From Sergeia podlipaevii (taxonomy: Eukaryota; Euglenozoa; Kinetoplastea; Trypanosomatida; Trypanosomatidae): a DNA stretch of 64,000 bases. Where the stretch lies: NCBI GenBank assembly GCA_030849805.1, contig JASANZ010002229.1:17761-81760 (forward strand). The letters are read 5' to 3'. A program made the translations under genes and the position numbers. The first letter of the stretch is position 1; each line of letters opens with the position of its first letter. The notes below the pieces were generated by a model that did no database searches, was not told the DNA's origin, and saw only the letters and a program-made list of their open reading frames with translations. This document shows, one piece after another, positions 51,301-58,976 of the stretch.

Positions 51301-53321
51301 GAGGGGTCAAAGTTGACCTGCAAACGTCCCTTCTCATCCATGGAAAGAAGAGGAAGGCGCAGCTTCTCAGCACTGATGCTGCCAACCTCTGCAGACCACG
51401 ACTCGTACTTCTCCTGAATAATATCCTGCAGCGCATCCTTCAGCTTCTCATACAGATTCATGGCTTCATGACCCTGCTCCGTCTCCAGAACAGCGGGAGA
51501 TAGTTCCGCAACACGACTGTGGCTCTCGTTGATACGATCTAGCAGAGCCTTGCAGCGCACCACAGAAGAGGCAACGGGTGGCATGTTGACGTAAGAGCCC
51601 GCAGCCTCGCCCTGGTAAAAAATGTCCTGTGCAGTGAGAAGGTCTTGGTGGAAGGCCTCAAGCACACCGCTCTGCTTCTTCAGCCAGTCCTGCTGCATCG
51701 GGTTGCGCTCAGTGAAGCCATCAAACGTGTCAACAGCCTTGAACACCTCCGTGATCGCCTTGGAGTCGTCGATGGAGGTGACAAGAATCGCACCAAGACG
51801 CTCTTCTTGGTCCCGAATAGTACGACGAAGTTCTCCATAGTCGACGTCAAAGCGTGCATTGATGATGTCCAGCAGGTCGTAATCGACGGAAAAAAAGCGT
51901 TGAAGCGCGCGATCAAACTTTTCTTTGATTTCCTCCACCTCCAGCGTGAGAAGCTGTCCCTTGGTACCGCCCACCTTCATGCTCTCCATTTTGTCGTAGA
52001 GAACAGCCGTCTCGATAACATCGAGGAGATCGTGGCAGCGTTCGAGGAAGATGTCGAGGCGGGCAAACAACGCCGCATTCTGGAACTTCCAGGGGCGAGC
52101 CACGGAGCCAACGTACGACTTGTACTGGAAGTAAGCCGCCTTGAACTCACCGCAAATTGTCAGGGTAGTGCTCAGCCGGCCAATCACATCCTTCTTCTCA
52201 AAGCCCTCAGCAAACTCTTCCACGCCAATGTAGTCGGCGGCCATCTCAATCAGGTCGTTGCCCATCTCACGAATCAGAAACACAAGTCGGCTTGGATTGT
52301 TGTAGAAACTCGACTGAGTCCACAGTAGATATAAAAAATGGAACAATCGCTTAAAGACTCCGCTCGTGGCGAGTTCAGTGAATGGGATGTTGGAACCAGA
52401 CGTTTTGCACATCTTCTCAAACTCGGAGATGAGGGGCTTGAGGTAGCGGTAGTTGTCGCGTGCTTCGAAAGCGGCTTCCTTGAGCTCCTCCATCAGTTGC
52501 CCAAAGGGTGGGTAGTATGTGCTGCCAGCCTTCTTCAGGATTACCAAAATCTTGATGGTCTTCACAGAATATAACTGCTCCTCGAGGTTCGCGAGGTTGT
52601 CCGACTTGTTCTTCCAGAACTCTATTTCATCCAATGGGCATGGGTAGCGTCCAGTGCGCGGCGCAGCTTCTTCCAATTCCTCGGGAGTCGATGCAATAGC
52701 CGCCTTAATCTGCGCAGTCCATGCCACAATGGCGCTTTCTAACTGATACAGCGTCTCCTTGTCTACTGGAGTGTCATCAACACGAACGGGCAACTCCACG
52801 GGAGGCATCGGCAGCAGCGTGCGGCCCTGGCTAAGACCGAGCGTTACCAGCAGTTGTGACATGAGCCCGTTGGTATCACCCATGAGCTCGTTAATAGCCA
52901 CATCCGGAACCTTGCAGATATTCTTCTTGTCCGCCTTGATAATCGGTGCGTAAATGTTGCGGGTCATATCGTTTAAACCGGCCAGTGCGTTGGGGGCGAG
53001 ATCGCCAAAAACAATAGCATCCTTCATGTAGTTATCATCAGTCATCTTCTCTCGCTTCATCTTGCTAAAGTATACGCCTTTCTTCCTCAGCTCTTCTGGG
53101 GGTTCAATGCGAGTCACAAATGCGCTGGTTGCAGTTTGATATACATATAGGTGACGAGCATCGGCGGTATCCAGAAATTCGCTGATCTGAGAACGGTTCT
53201 CTTCATTATCGAGGAGCTTCTTCGAGTCCACTGGCTTCAGTTTCAGCGCAGTCGTGATTCGCTGTTCAAGCCACACCACGCGCTTATCCGCGGGTGCATC
53301 GTCCTTGTCACTCTTCCTCAT
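39306..53321 (-). CDS. Axonemal dynein heavy chain, outer-arm beta (DNAH9/11/17) type
   Basis: A 4671-residue dynein motor in one uninterrupted frame. Order: N-terminal tail and linker (1 to about 1850), then six AAA modules. P-loops: AAA1 GPAGTGKTET (about 1927), AAA2 GSAGAGKTE (about 2212), AAA3 GTAGTGKTN (about 2554), AAA4 GVGGSGKQS (about 2901). The AAA1 region also has the family signature CFDEFNRI. The stalk coiled coil and microtubule-binding tip span about 3150-3425. The AAA2 lead-in DHYDWGLRAVKSVL and the C-terminus (FNPMSFLTAIMQT, MEGARWDTTAG, YECPMYKTQARGP) resemble the DNAH9/11/17 outer-arm beta class more than DNAH5/8 or inner-arm chains. The role is ATP-driven sliding of outer doublets for flagellar beating. 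An acidic low-complexity insert of about 65 residues (about 4097-4164) lies in the AAA6 region. Acceptor AG at 53335-53334 after CTCGTCTATCTTC. Confidence 0.96.
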   Translation of the reverse strand: MRKSDKDDAPADKRVVWLEQRITTALKLKPVDSKKLLDNEENRSQISEFLDTADARHLYVYQTATSAFVTRIEPPEELRKKGVYFSKMKREKMTDDNYMKDAIVFGDLAPNALAGLNDMTRNIYAPIIKADKKNICKVPDVAINELMGDTNGLMSQLLVTLGLSQGRTLLPMPPVELPVRVDDTPVDKETLYQLESAIVAWTAQIKAAIASTPEELEEAAPRTGRYPCPLDEIEFWKNKSDNLANLEEQLYSVKTIKILVILKKAGSTYYPPFGQLMEELKEAAFEARDNYRYLKPLISEFEKMCKTSGSNIPFTELATSGVFKRLFHFLYLLWTQSSFYNNPSRLVFLIREMGNDLIEMAADYIGVEEFAEGFEKKDVIGRLSTTLTICGEFKAAYFQYKSYVGSVARPWKFQNAALFARLDIFLERCHDLLDVIETAVLYDKMESMKVGGTKGQLLTLEVEEIKEKFDRALQRFFSVDYDLLDIINARFDVDYGELRRTIRDQEERLGAILVTSIDDSKAITEVFKAVDTFDGFTERNPMQQDWLKKQSGVLEAFHQDLLTAQDIFYQGEAAGSYVNMPPVASSVVRCKALLDRINESHSRVAELSPAVLETEQGHEAMNLYEKLKDALQDIIQEKYESWSAEVGSISAEKLRLPLLSMDEKGRLQVNFDPSLVKTLREVYYLEVMNSYETSGVQPFEVPNDAQVVFAKREVYRTQALKLDYISSTYNKFTESLRPDEKPLIQAELNAFDAIVKRGLSDIRWENEAEANRYIEEALKAVSDIDRVVSTLQNNVRHMKTSVEEYKKCDSLFPLDTERGDKTMGEAELRKTLEEYITSRREDIKTRGEEMHELVVNSLATVNELKATSGEPKVSVESADWQRYLVYVNDELSAALADAVFHSLSQLRNQIDPLWISDHDGIPLVDTKLCLGKASSENHTLTSKFEPALAADAEDADTARSVRGMLERMISDVESATNLIPAISGTVEYCDRVRANAKVQQMESEISTLFDQSYAACEEYRKIYDEFRQLWETDRKKAFADFLEKDKEAERLAAAAATAADEDSGTAAAAAREKKPAEYFGVSLQEFDRAITEYSRIRTRLSAIEDRHREGFVTIDVKPLRVALRDTCKKWRDMYSDYLMDKIKTDLNGLFAFIKEADKGLEVEVLDGDVDSLKSVMRWVRDCRKRNNEVMGEDETGDTSGMFPPIQAAIRMLKSHASTSPDADAELAKIEKLEELRKPAPDQWVSLNKKALNARAQNSIVQDREAEKIKENVAQFESHLRQETDVFRQNALFTYTIERRTVYDEIDRVFAHIMGLECEGRELQNLQDLFDLTPSQFKEIRECRQELMLLKQVWDLNFHVISQFNDWMRSTFKNADVAYFEDECKKLSKQLQAQPMKVKGWGVFKGVDEQVRNMRTSLPLCESLSSPSMRPRHWEELVTTTKQKGTINPDADDFTLEKLFSLGLHNYSDDVANIVEKADKELRIERNLVKIIDAWEKLFFTYDRDESLDCHTLGAVDDIVEQLENDNNALSSMLSDRFVEYFYDKVFGWQKNLGMVDTCTTKWIDIQRQWQNLYPIFVLSEDIRVQLPEDAKNFGEADRVFRLLMSKAHKYTNVIEVICSNKLAEEIGRGEELEQTLNYIQGILARCEKSLADYLETKRKVFPRFFFVSDTDLIDILSKGSDPRSVMVHMSKIIDSVDYFTFDKNPHRSAGEKDVWEMVSLQGERVTLGESFTCDGPVESWLEGVVQCMKRAMKFHIKEANASYIEKPRNEWIYQYPCQAVIVASRIWFTTEVHQAFTQIEEGNDMGMKELLKNQKQQLDSLIKEVLMDRSSCERKMLVHLITIDVHNRDIVQSMVDDRIDSVESFSWQSQLRYYWDEKKGSEIRIADADFINGYEYIGLCGCLVITKLTDRCYITLTQALRLNQGGAPAGPAGTGKTETTKDLARNMGIACYVFNCSDQMNYITLGQIFKGLAMSGSWGCFDEFNRISIEVLSVVATQVGSVLNALKENKQRFRFMDEEISIIRSVGMWITMNPGYAGRTELPENIKSLFRPCAMCVPDLKNICEIMLAAEGFGDAKDLALKFVTLYRLNKELLSPQDHYDWGLRAVKSVLYIAGALKRGDPDVPERNVLMRALRDTNMAKLSKDDVYVFMGLIRSLFPNLEVPKKDKPELVTACKEVCKEQGNFPGENDIFILKCVQYEELLHVRHSVFILGSAGAGKTECWRCLQGALTKLYQDEWKAKAVSSCLNPKAISSNELYGYFTPQKEWRDGILSTIFRDYAVESKKKKNMKWIVLDGIIDAEWIESMNTVMDDNKMLTLVSNERIPLTDSMRMIFEVSHLRNASPATVSRAGVIFINETDLGWGPFKDKWIASRDKREGAVLDSLFDKYVPSIFDFWKRSMRAVVSVMDINVVQTICFLLDGIFKTMEPDELAKHPNVFDVYEKYFVFAVIWAFGGPLPSSDGRIDMRLNFSNQWKKEFPAMRISETGSVFDYYIEKSKDDNGVMVYDWKPWADLVQPYIADPDAQLSSVSVQTADTVRMSYLMSLFIDNARGVMLVGTAGTGKTNLIMSKLRTLDNEKVLFRVISFNARTSSSGLQAVMEQSLEKRSGRTYGPFNRRKLVFFLDDMNMPAPDKYGTQEAIALLQQHVGYGFWYDRVKIMQKEIVDIRYVGAMNPKSGTFSILDRLLRHFAVFSTNMPDRADLVSIYGQIFQSHTKAFSRDIRDTLTTLITNATIELHYNISKQFFPTAVKFHYQWNMREMFNIFQGLCKSKPKLHNSSLQFVRLWVHECNRTFRDRMAEEDDMKRYDTLLTEVIGRAGFGDVSVKDALQEPLLWAPFHTTIEGEENVYHETNYEEAGAYLTKKLTDYNDSYAAMNLVLFNQAIEHVCRISRITSNPRGNAFLVGVGGSGKQSLARLASFINGHDIFQILVTSTYDINDFRGDMQELYRKCGLRGIPFAFILTDTQIVSLDMLVYLNDMLSSGNVPELFNQDERDGIVASITNEVKAAGFTDYSNPDVCWEYFINKVRSNLHIILCFSPVGKNFAKWCRQFPALANTTVIDWFLSWPEQALKSVAQRFLSEIDLGGEETTKNVADYMAFCQMKVTEVCEEYYAQEKRHAYTTPKSFLELIAFYKDLLAKKRKENSDKTERLVSGIDKIKEAGVQVQALQEVLQRESVEVEEARQKTAVLMETVGREKSVVEEQSAIAAKEEEKTMKIVEEVSSIEKQCQEDLAKAQPLVLEALAALDTLDKASIAELKNLGKPPDDVQMVAICVKVLTSNPRSIPPVKQRSWNECKKMMNQVDRFLAELRSFDVNNIPQPCIDQIQMYINNPSFNPDIIKTKSAAAAGLCKWAIGMNRYHKVRCEVRPKEERLAEAQQRLASSQAALKKIQDKVGELRAKLGALVSQYDEAVAEANAIEAKAHKTQLKMNLAQRLVSGLADESVRWGKTIGQLKHDATLLVGDVLLSASFVSYIGPFSKAYREQVMDTYLVPCIKELVIPMTDGIDPTMDVLSSEAVVASWNNEGLPSDRVSTENGAILTNCMRWPLMIDPQLQGVKWIRTREEKNGLRVIQMSQRNWQRTLQTCIEEGLPCLIESLGEFIEPVLDGVLSRQTFKKGSKHYIKLGATEVEYNRKFRLILQTKLGNPHYGPEVNAQTTIINFMVTETGLEDQLLAVVVSQERPDLEKKRGTLLRQMNTMTIELQQCEDGLLYELTNATGDILENVALIENLENTKKKAKDINASFALATATQKDIAQNRLRYTDVAVRGSLLFFQIDQLWKIDHMYQYSLETFMVVFNKALVIAPQPENKKDVLKRVQNVMQSITESVFAYVSRGLFERHKLIFSSLLTFAILGKRSEIDAKQLDFLLRGRKKTGVERPETVVEWCPQPNWDAVQALAEIEGTTPEFNVLPSDMAENNRWFQWCETEKPELEKMPTDWKNLTDFQRLLVLRCLRPDRLTAALEMFVSASIGRFFVSDQAVDISVSFLNSSTTTPLFFILSPGVDPLKSIEELGRKLGFTYDNEKLYNVSLGQGQEIVADRALDKCFAEGGWALLNNIHLVEKWLRTLERRLDQYAETYTRVGQLRKEITERKAGELAAARAARAESKGDDEKGNIEDSTAKVDGDNGAAGEGGEKGSTTGGSDGETDDEEKEPEVEEIEVADDEIPFEGQKGHRDFRVFLSAEPSQVIPIGVLQRSVKLTSEPPTGIRQNIVRAVTNFSDEPWERSAKPTEYRCIMFSMCFFHAVVVERKKFGPLGWNRGYPFNSGDLTTCMEVAANYIEDRPKVPWEDLRYVFGEIMYGGHITDDWDRVLCMAYLQSYLIPECCDGLQLAPGISVPSPMSYAEYIQWLTEAEDFPTESPLLYGLHPNAEINYRTTQAEVLFRTINELQPKKHSGGDMLSPQDIVQQKIDEIRERLPEPHNLQDLSERLEEDRTPQQHVFYQESERMNLLIATLKATLEELDLGLKGALSMTASMQELFDQIFLDKMPDQWARVSFMSQRMLGSWVENFIARNEQLMSWNVDLQTPKVTNIAHFFNPMSFLTAIMQTTSIINSFDLDQMALVVDVLKKSADQIDTNARDGCYVCGMSMEGARWDTTAGCIEDSRLKELYPKMPIMQVRSLPLNKIDRRDQYECPMYKTQARGPGYIVGFFLKSKQPARKWVIAGVGLLLDVVE

Positions 53322-54413
53322 AGCTGTGTGCTACTGAAGATAGACGAGTAATTTTTATTTCTCCCTCCTCGCAGTATCACAATTCTTTATAAAGCCTGGT
53401 TATATACAACAAAAAGTATCACTCACTTTTTCTCACACACACACTCTATAAAGTTATATATAAAAACTACAGAAAAAAGCAAGTTCAAATAGTTTAGTAA
53501 CAACAGAAACCAGTCAGCCACGTACCAATGGAAAAAAAAAAGGAAGAAGAAGTAGATAAATCCGAGATAACATATTGCTGTTATAGCAAAATAATTGAAT
53601 TCAGAGGGCCCTTCAATAATAATAAAAATGAATCACCCCTCCTTGAGTCGGCAGTGTAACAACAGTGTTCATTGCCCGCCGACACATCAAAAGATATAAA
53701 ATGAAGCGAAAGAGCTGTTCCTTATTCCTTTTTTTAACATTCTGTTGATCGGATACTTAAAAAAAAAAAAAAACGCGGTCAATACACATAATACCTTCGT
53801 AATGTTTCCCTGCTATCTCATTTGCATCAGCCTCTCCCGCTTTCTTCAACAGAAACTAGAGGCTTTACCTCTGTCTTATCAATTTTCATTTTTTTTTTTT
53901 CCATTTCGTCTTTCATTTTGCTCATGTCCCATCATTCATAGACTTCATGTGGATCTCTAAAAACTAGTAATAAAAGTAATAAACCTATCATGTGTAGAAG
54001 ATACCCACGCTTGCAACAACAACATTTCGTCTTATAAAAAAATTAGGACGACGTATCTCCGCTTTTCTTTCTTTCCTTTTTTCCTCTTTCGCGCATATTT
54101 CTTTTCCCCGCGTCGCTTATATCATAATCATCACCATCGTCATAGACGTCACCATCGGTAGCACATAGCAGACATTGAGCTGGCGCATTTCAAAGAGCAA
54201 GAAATACGTTCCCACTTTAGCAGAGAGAGAGAGAGCTAATCTAGTATCCAGCGCGGTGTATATACTGTAGAAGCCGACGGCAAAAACAACATAGTGAATA
54301 ATCGAAGAAAATAAAATAAAAGTACTGAGAGCATTGAATATCTCAGGATCAGAACATATAGGGATAATATAAGGAAACCGTATGAAAGAATCCCTCCTAA
54401 CTGAGACACCAAA
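53322..54413. other. Intergenic region between dynein and CCT zeta genes
   Basis: About 1.1 kb, A/T-rich, with (CA)n near 53434-53445 and A runs (53758-53773). No gene is supported. Confidence 0.6.
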
Positions 54414-56042
54414 TTACTGCTGAGGAGGGCCACCAGCACCACGGCGACCAGCCTTCATGATCTCATCCACCAAGAGCAGCTGAGCAACAATATCACCAGT
54501 AGACTCAATAAGGCTACGCTTCACAATAACATTATCCAGAATGCCAGCTGCGACGGGATCAATGACATCACCGGTATCTAAGCGAAGACCAACCCACTTG
54601 CCTGCTGCGCGCGCCTTCACGCTGGCCTCCTGAAGGCAAATAAGACACTGCTGCACATCCAGCCCAGAATTCTCGGCAAGGGTCTTCGGGGTGACAAGCA
54701 TGGCGTCAGCGTACGCGCGCACGCCAATCTTCTGCTTTCCGCTGACCTGATCCACGTACTTGATAAGGTGGTCGTGCAAAGCGACCTCAAAAGCACCGGC
54801 GCCGGCAACAACCGCAGAGCATTCGTATGCGTTCTTCACTGCGCGAAGGCCATCGCGAATGGCGTCCTTGATCTGGGCAATAGTATGGTCGTTGGGTCCC
54901 TTTACAACAAGGGAGCAGCTGTGGCCGATCTTTGCGTTCTCCACAAAGGTGTAGGTATCATCACCAATAGTATATTCTTGAATCAAACCAGCCTCGCCGA
55001 GAACATCAGCGGTAAGATTGTCAGTGCTGTTGATGGCCTCTCCTCCACATGCAAGCACAAGACGCTCCATATTACGGCGCTTGGCACGCCGAAGAGCAAG
55101 GATACCCTCCTTTGACAGCATCTCAAGTGCAATGGGGTCAATACCCTTCTGGTTGATGACGACAAAAGTGCGGCCGTTCTCCTTCGTGCACACCTTCTTC
55201 TTCAGCTCAATAATCTGTCTGACACGATCATCGGTCATCTTTCGCTCTGCCTCCACCATACGAGCCTTCTCAGCAGGGTCCTTGTAGTAAAACCCAGTAG
55301 TAAGCTCGCTGCGCTCGTATTCGAGGGAAACGTTGCATGTAAGTACATACGCATTCTCAAGATACTTGGGCATATCGCTATTACGGCCACCATGATCGAG
55401 CACAATACCGTTGACAAAACGGGTGTCTGTGCTCAGACGATGACGCATGTGCATCACCTCAACCATGTGAAGATCAATATCCTTGCCTTCTTCAGCCACC
55501 GCAAACACCGCATCCACAACGGATTCAGCAAGCTTATCACACAGTGAAGCATTCACCTTAGTGCTAATGGCGGTGCGGGCAATATTCGTGAGGTACTCAC
55601 GACGCTCCTCCTTTGGAATGCTTATAACACTCGCGTCAAGAAACTTCAACGCCTCCTCGCGGGCAACATGGAAGCCCTCAGTGAGGATGCGAGGATGCAT
55701 ACCCTCCTGGATGTAGCGCTCGCATTGGCGCATCATTTCACCAATAACAAGCACAGTACTCGTGCTACCATCACCGGTGATATCATCAATGGCGGTTGCA
55801 GCGCGAGCAATCAACGCTGCTGTGGGGTGCTGGATCTGCATTTCCCCCAGCAAGGTGTTGCCATCCTTTGTAATTTTGATCAGCCCTGCACCGGAGACCA
55901 ACATCTTCATGGTGCCTCGGGGACCAAGGTTGGTTTTAAGCACTTCTTGTAGTCCTCGGGCGGCGATCATGTTAATGTCCAGCGCGCTGGCCTTCATGGC
56001 CTGCTTGCCACCAGGGTTAATATACGCCAAGTTAGATGACAT
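54414..56042 (-). CDS. CCT6: T-complex protein 1 subunit zeta (CCT6)
   Basis: A 542-residue group II chaperonin subunit of the cytosolic CCT/TRiC ring, which folds actin, tubulin and other substrates; useful context in a cell with abundant axonemal tubulin. Seen: the N-terminal segment LAYINPGGKQAMKASALDIN typical of the zeta subunit, the ATP-site motifs NLGPRGTMKML and DITGDGSTSTV (usual GDGTTS, conservative change), the apical region with VVINQKGIDP, and the C-terminal GLRLDTGDVIDP nucleotide-site motif. Zeta rather than another subunit is indicated by the N-terminus and by LDHGGRNSDMP. The length is normal. The start is supported by long T-rich tracts on the coding strand and an AG at 56080-56079 (leader 36 bases). 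Confidence 0.95.
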   Translation of the reverse strand: MSSNLAYINPGGKQAMKASALDINMIAARGLQEVLKTNLGPRGTMKMLVSGAGLIKITKDGNTLLGEMQIQHPTAALIARAATAIDDITGDGSTSTVLVIGEMMRQCERYIQEGMHPRILTEGFHVAREEALKFLDASVISIPKEERREYLTNIARTAISTKVNASLCDKLAESVVDAVFAVAEEGKDIDLHMVEVMHMRHRLSTDTRFVNGIVLDHGGRNSDMPKYLENAYVLTCNVSLEYERSELTTGFYYKDPAEKARMVEAERKMTDDRVRQIIELKKKVCTKENGRTFVVINQKGIDPIALEMLSKEGILALRRAKRRNMERLVLACGGEAINSTDNLTADVLGEAGLIQEYTIGDDTYTFVENAKIGHSCSLVVKGPNDHTIAQIKDAIRDGLRAVKNAYECSAVVAGAGAFEVALHDHLIKYVDQVSGKQKIGVRAYADAMLVTPKTLAENSGLDVQQCLICLQEASVKARAAGKWVGLRLDTGDVIDPVAAGILDNVIVKRSLIESTGDIVAQLLLVDEIMKAGRRGAGGPPQQ

Positions 56043-56078
56043 CCCGTTTCTTTTCGGTTTATGATGGCTCTAGTAATA

Positions 56079-56148
56079 CTAAATATAGATTTAAGAACAG
56101 AAAAAAAAGTAGAAAACAACAAAAAAAGAATTAAATACGAAAAAGAAG
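56079..56148 (-). promoter_or_regulatory. Trans-splice acceptor of CCT6
   Basis: Several T/C tracts on the coding strand (56148-56098) end in ATTTAG with AG at 56080-56079, 36 bases before the ATG. The gap to the eL42 stop is only 279 bases, so one tract may direct both eL42 polyadenylation and CCT6 splicing. Confidence 0.55.
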
Positions 56149-56321
56149 GTATATAGATTGCACAAAAGGAAGCGCAAAAGTCAAAGAGTGTTCTATGATG
56201 GTACGCAAAATCATTGCATATATACAAAAAAAGACCAATAATACGCCTACGGAATATAAAGAAACAAGTAAATTAAAATCAGAAAGTAAAAAACAGTATT
56301 GAGTAACATTATGAGGCCATT

Positions 56322-56642
56322 TTACCAGGTGGGGTCCTTGTTGCCGGTCTTCTTCTTGTCATTCAGCTCAAAGTGCTTCGTGCGCTTGAGGACGGTCTGA
56401 ATGATGGACTTGCAGCCAGAGCACTGGAGCTTGAGCACGATTTTCTTGGTGGTCTTGGCCTTCTTGTGGAAGATAGGCTTGGTCTGACCACCATAACCAG
56501 ACTGCTTGCGGTCGTAACGACGCTTACCACGGGCATAGAGGCGAGCCTTGCCAGCCTTGTACTGCACCACCTTGAAGCTCTTGTGCGTGTTGCACCGCTT
56601 GTCGGGGCAGTGAAGAGTCTTCTTCTTGGGGAAGTTCACCAT
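56322..56642 (-). CDS. RPL44: 60S ribosomal protein eL42 (L44/L36a)
   Basis: A 106-residue basic ribosomal protein matching eL42, which sits at the 60S E site. Seen: [12 protein letters not shown] start, zinc-ligand pairs Cys12/Cys17 and Cys74/Cys77, the invariant block [18 protein letters not shown] (41-58), and the conserved KHFEL near the end. Residue 56 is Pro, the form associated with cycloheximide sensitivity in yeasts (Gln gives resistance). The C-terminal tail ([13 protein letters not shown]) differs from the animal ending. The leader is very short: a purine tract on the plus strand (56668-56695) is the coding-strand pyrimidine tract, and AG at 56655-56654 lies about 11 bases before the ATG. 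Confidence 0.96.
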   Translation of the reverse strand: MVNFPKKKTLHCPDKRCNTHKSFKVVQYKAGKARLYARGKRRYDRKQSGYGGQTKPIFHKKAKTTKKIVLKLQCSGCKSIIQTVLKRTKHFELNDKKKTGNKDPTW

Positions 56643-57483
56643 TTTGACTACTGCTAAATGTCATTATAAAAAAGGAAGGAAGAAAAAAGAGAGAATTATA
56701 AGCCGCAGATGAGAAAAATAAAAAGATCTTACTGCAAAAAACATTAAAATCTGCACAGTACAATAAATATATCTGAGCAACGCAAAGGTGTAAAAAAAGT
56801 AAATTCCAAACAGCTGGTAATAGATACATCATTATTGCATGTTATATATTTTAAGCAATCTGCAGTTATAGCAATGAATTTAGCAGGACACATCAAGTAA
56901 ATATGAAAAATCATTTCAGACACAACTGAAACAGAGAGAGTTGCAAAACAATAGACATTCATAAAACAGTTTCGATACGTAGACTCAACTCAAGCAGAAA
57001 AAAAATATTACAAACCGAATAAAAAAAAAGCGTTTCGAAACTACCCAAAAAAACAATCAAGAATAACGTACAAAAAAAAATACTGAAAATTAAATATTCA
57101 CACCATATTCCTCACAATTACGACAGTATGTTGATTGCAAATACATTTCCAAGATATCCAATAATAAAAATAATAAAGCTTGCTCATACGATGTAGCTTA
57201 ATATTGCTATTACTAAAAGAAAAAAAAGTTAGTAATATTAATAATAATAAAAAAGAGATGTAGCATGTATTTGCTTTCTTTTAAAGCATCCCACTCGGTG
57301 TATCCGACCAGAAACAGTTCGTCAAAAACTTGCACTCTACTACTTAGCAATATTCATATTATTAATAGGAATATTATTTCAAATAATTGTCCTATTGATA
57401 GTTGTCTAAGAAACAAAATGCCACAAATGAAAAACGTATTCTAAGGTTTGCCTTCCAGCAAATATCACAAAAACTGGGGGATC
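56643..57483. other. Intergenic region between eL42 and pyrroline-5-carboxylate reductase
   Basis: About 0.84 kb, very A/T-rich, with (TAA)n near 57237-57251 and A runs. No gene is supported. Confidence 0.6.
56654..56695 (-). promoter_or_regulatory. Trans-splice acceptor of eL42
   Basis: A coding-strand C/T tract (56695-56668) is followed by CATTTAG with AG at 56655-56654. A short leader is common for ribosomal protein genes. Confidence 0.6.
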
Positions 57484-58308
57484 TCATTTTGCATTTTCTT
57501 TCTCCATGGCCTTTGAACGCTCTACGGTCTTGCAAACAGCCTCAATAACCGCTGATCTCAAACCTTCTCTCTCCAAGCAGCGAACACCTTCAATAGTGGC
57601 TCCTCCAGGTGAACTGACCATATCCTTTAATTCACTTGGGGATTTTCCAGTTTCCATCATCATTTTAGCCGCACCCATTACCGCTTGTGCTGCCATTTCA
57701 TACGACTGCTTTCGAGGGACACCACAGCTGACACAACCGTCACTTAGTGCTTCAAGAAACATAAATACAAATGCAGGAGAACTTCCACAAGCACCAATTA
57801 CACCATGAATACCAGATTCAGGAATAACAGTAACTTTGCCTACAGTTTCAAAAAGCTTTACAACGCATTGAAGTTCATCATCGTCAACATATGCGTTTCG
57901 ACTCACGGATGTCATTCCGCACCCGACAAGACATGGCACGTTTGGCATCACGCGCACAACCTTGCATTGAGATGGCAGGTGCTTTTCCATGGTCTCAATC
58001 GTAACACCGGCGGCAACAGATACAATGATTTTTTCTTTTGTGAGAACCGAAGCAATAGTGTCAAGAACATCAGTAACACCATACGGCTTTACTCCGAGAA
58101 CAATAATACGGCATTTCTGCGCAACTTCAACTGCTGTCCCATATCCCACTCCATAGGCCTCGTGAAGACGGTTCATTGTGCTTTTGGTGCCATTACATAC
58201 GTACGTACGCTGTGGTGGTAAGCAGCCACTTTTGAGTACACCGGCCATGATGCACTCACTCATATTTCCACATCCAATGAATGCGATAGAATCAGACTCT
58301 GAAAGCAT
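57484..58308 (-). CDS. P5CR: Pyrroline-5-carboxylate reductase
   Basis: A 274-residue enzyme, normal length, catalysing the NAD(P)H-dependent last step of proline synthesis. Seen: N-terminal Rossmann motif IAFIGCGNMSECIMAGVL, VLGVKPYGV, the MPNVPCLVGCGMTS segment, GSSPAFVFMFLEAL in the dimerisation helix region, and the family signature around SSPGGATIEGVRCLEREGL. No presequence is apparent, so a cytosolic location is inferred. Base composition differs from the minus-strand neighbours: in one sampled 60-base line I counted 25 G+C, against 33 in a line of CCT6. It is the first gene on the minus strand next to the strand switch. The upstream splice signal is weak by eye: a GGTTTTTTTTATC tract without an AG before the ATG, so the real acceptor may be the AAAG near 58336 or further up. 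Confidence 0.95.
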   Translation of the reverse strand: MLSESDSIAFIGCGNMSECIMAGVLKSGCLPPQRTYVCNGTKSTMNRLHEAYGVGYGTAVEVAQKCRIIVLGVKPYGVTDVLDTIASVLTKEKIIVSVAAGVTIETMEKHLPSQCKVVRVMPNVPCLVGCGMTSVSRNAYVDDDELQCVVKLFETVGKVTVIPESGIHGVIGACGSSPAFVFMFLEALSDGCVSCGVPRKQSYEMAAQAVMGAAKMMMETGKSPSELKDMVSSPGGATIEGVRCLEREGLRSAVIEAVCKTVERSKAMEKENAK

Positions 58309-58976
58309 TGCAAAATTAGATAAAAAAAACCTTTATGTGAAGTCAACAATTTCAGGAATAAAACTATTAAACCGCTGAAGGATTTCTTAAATCACCCCTT
58401 TTTATTGTTTGCTTTTTTCAGAAAATCTTAAATACTATTTCAGTGCGACGATCAATATATATATCCCTGTAGCACAAATGAACAACGAAAAAAAAAATCA
58501 TTTTAATGAAAAAGGCACGAAAGTATAGAACGACAACAATGGTAGATATAGGCAGGCCACCTCAAGCCATACGCACGGATTTTCCTGAAGATTTGCCGCT
58601 TGGTGTTTTGTTTTATTTGAGTACTTTAAAGTGCCTTAGCCCAAAGATACCTCCTTTATCAAAAGAGGTCCTGCAAGCTGCCTTTCTCGGCGGCTGCGTG
58701 TGTGTTGAGGGGGGGGGGCATATGCTAGGCACCTGAGCCCGTTTCGCTCGGCGGGGCCCCCCGCACAACAACTTTTGTGCGACACATCTTTCCTTTTGGA
58801 ATATTGTCAGAGAGGGCGTCTGCTAGAAACTGAACTCCCCCAATATATATATATTTGTATATATATTGAAGCTGTCAACAATACATCTTGCCTTCGCTTT
58901 TTTTTGTTACTTACTTCTTCACAGTCGCTTTTTTTTTATATCACAATTAGTAAAGCGAACAGCACAACTTGCTTAA
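58309..58976. promoter_or_regulatory. Divergent strand-switch region, candidate transcription start region
   Basis: The reductase gene points left and the isomerase gene points right, so transcription diverges from this 668-base interval. In trypanosomatids such divergent switches are the usual polymerase II initiation zones, without a classic TATA promoter. Seen inside: a ten-base G run (58709-58718), an imperfect GC hairpin of GCGGGG and CCCCGC (58751-58764), TA tracts (about 58843-58866), and the isomerase splice tract with TTAG ending at 58950. A 76-codon plus-strand frame at 58506-58736 shows no family features. No tRNA gene was recognised here. Confidence 0.65.
58929..58950 (+). promoter_or_regulatory. 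Trans-splice acceptor of the enoyl-CoA isomerase-like gene
   Basis: A T tract (58929-58937) is followed by ACAATTAG with AG at 58949-58950, 26 bases before the ATG at 58977. Further T-rich tracts lie upstream. Confidence 0.6.

Noticed and set aside
58506..58736. 76-codon plus-strand open frame in the strand-switch region
   Set aside because: It has no family features, ends in the translated G run, and its position fits non-coding start-region DNA.
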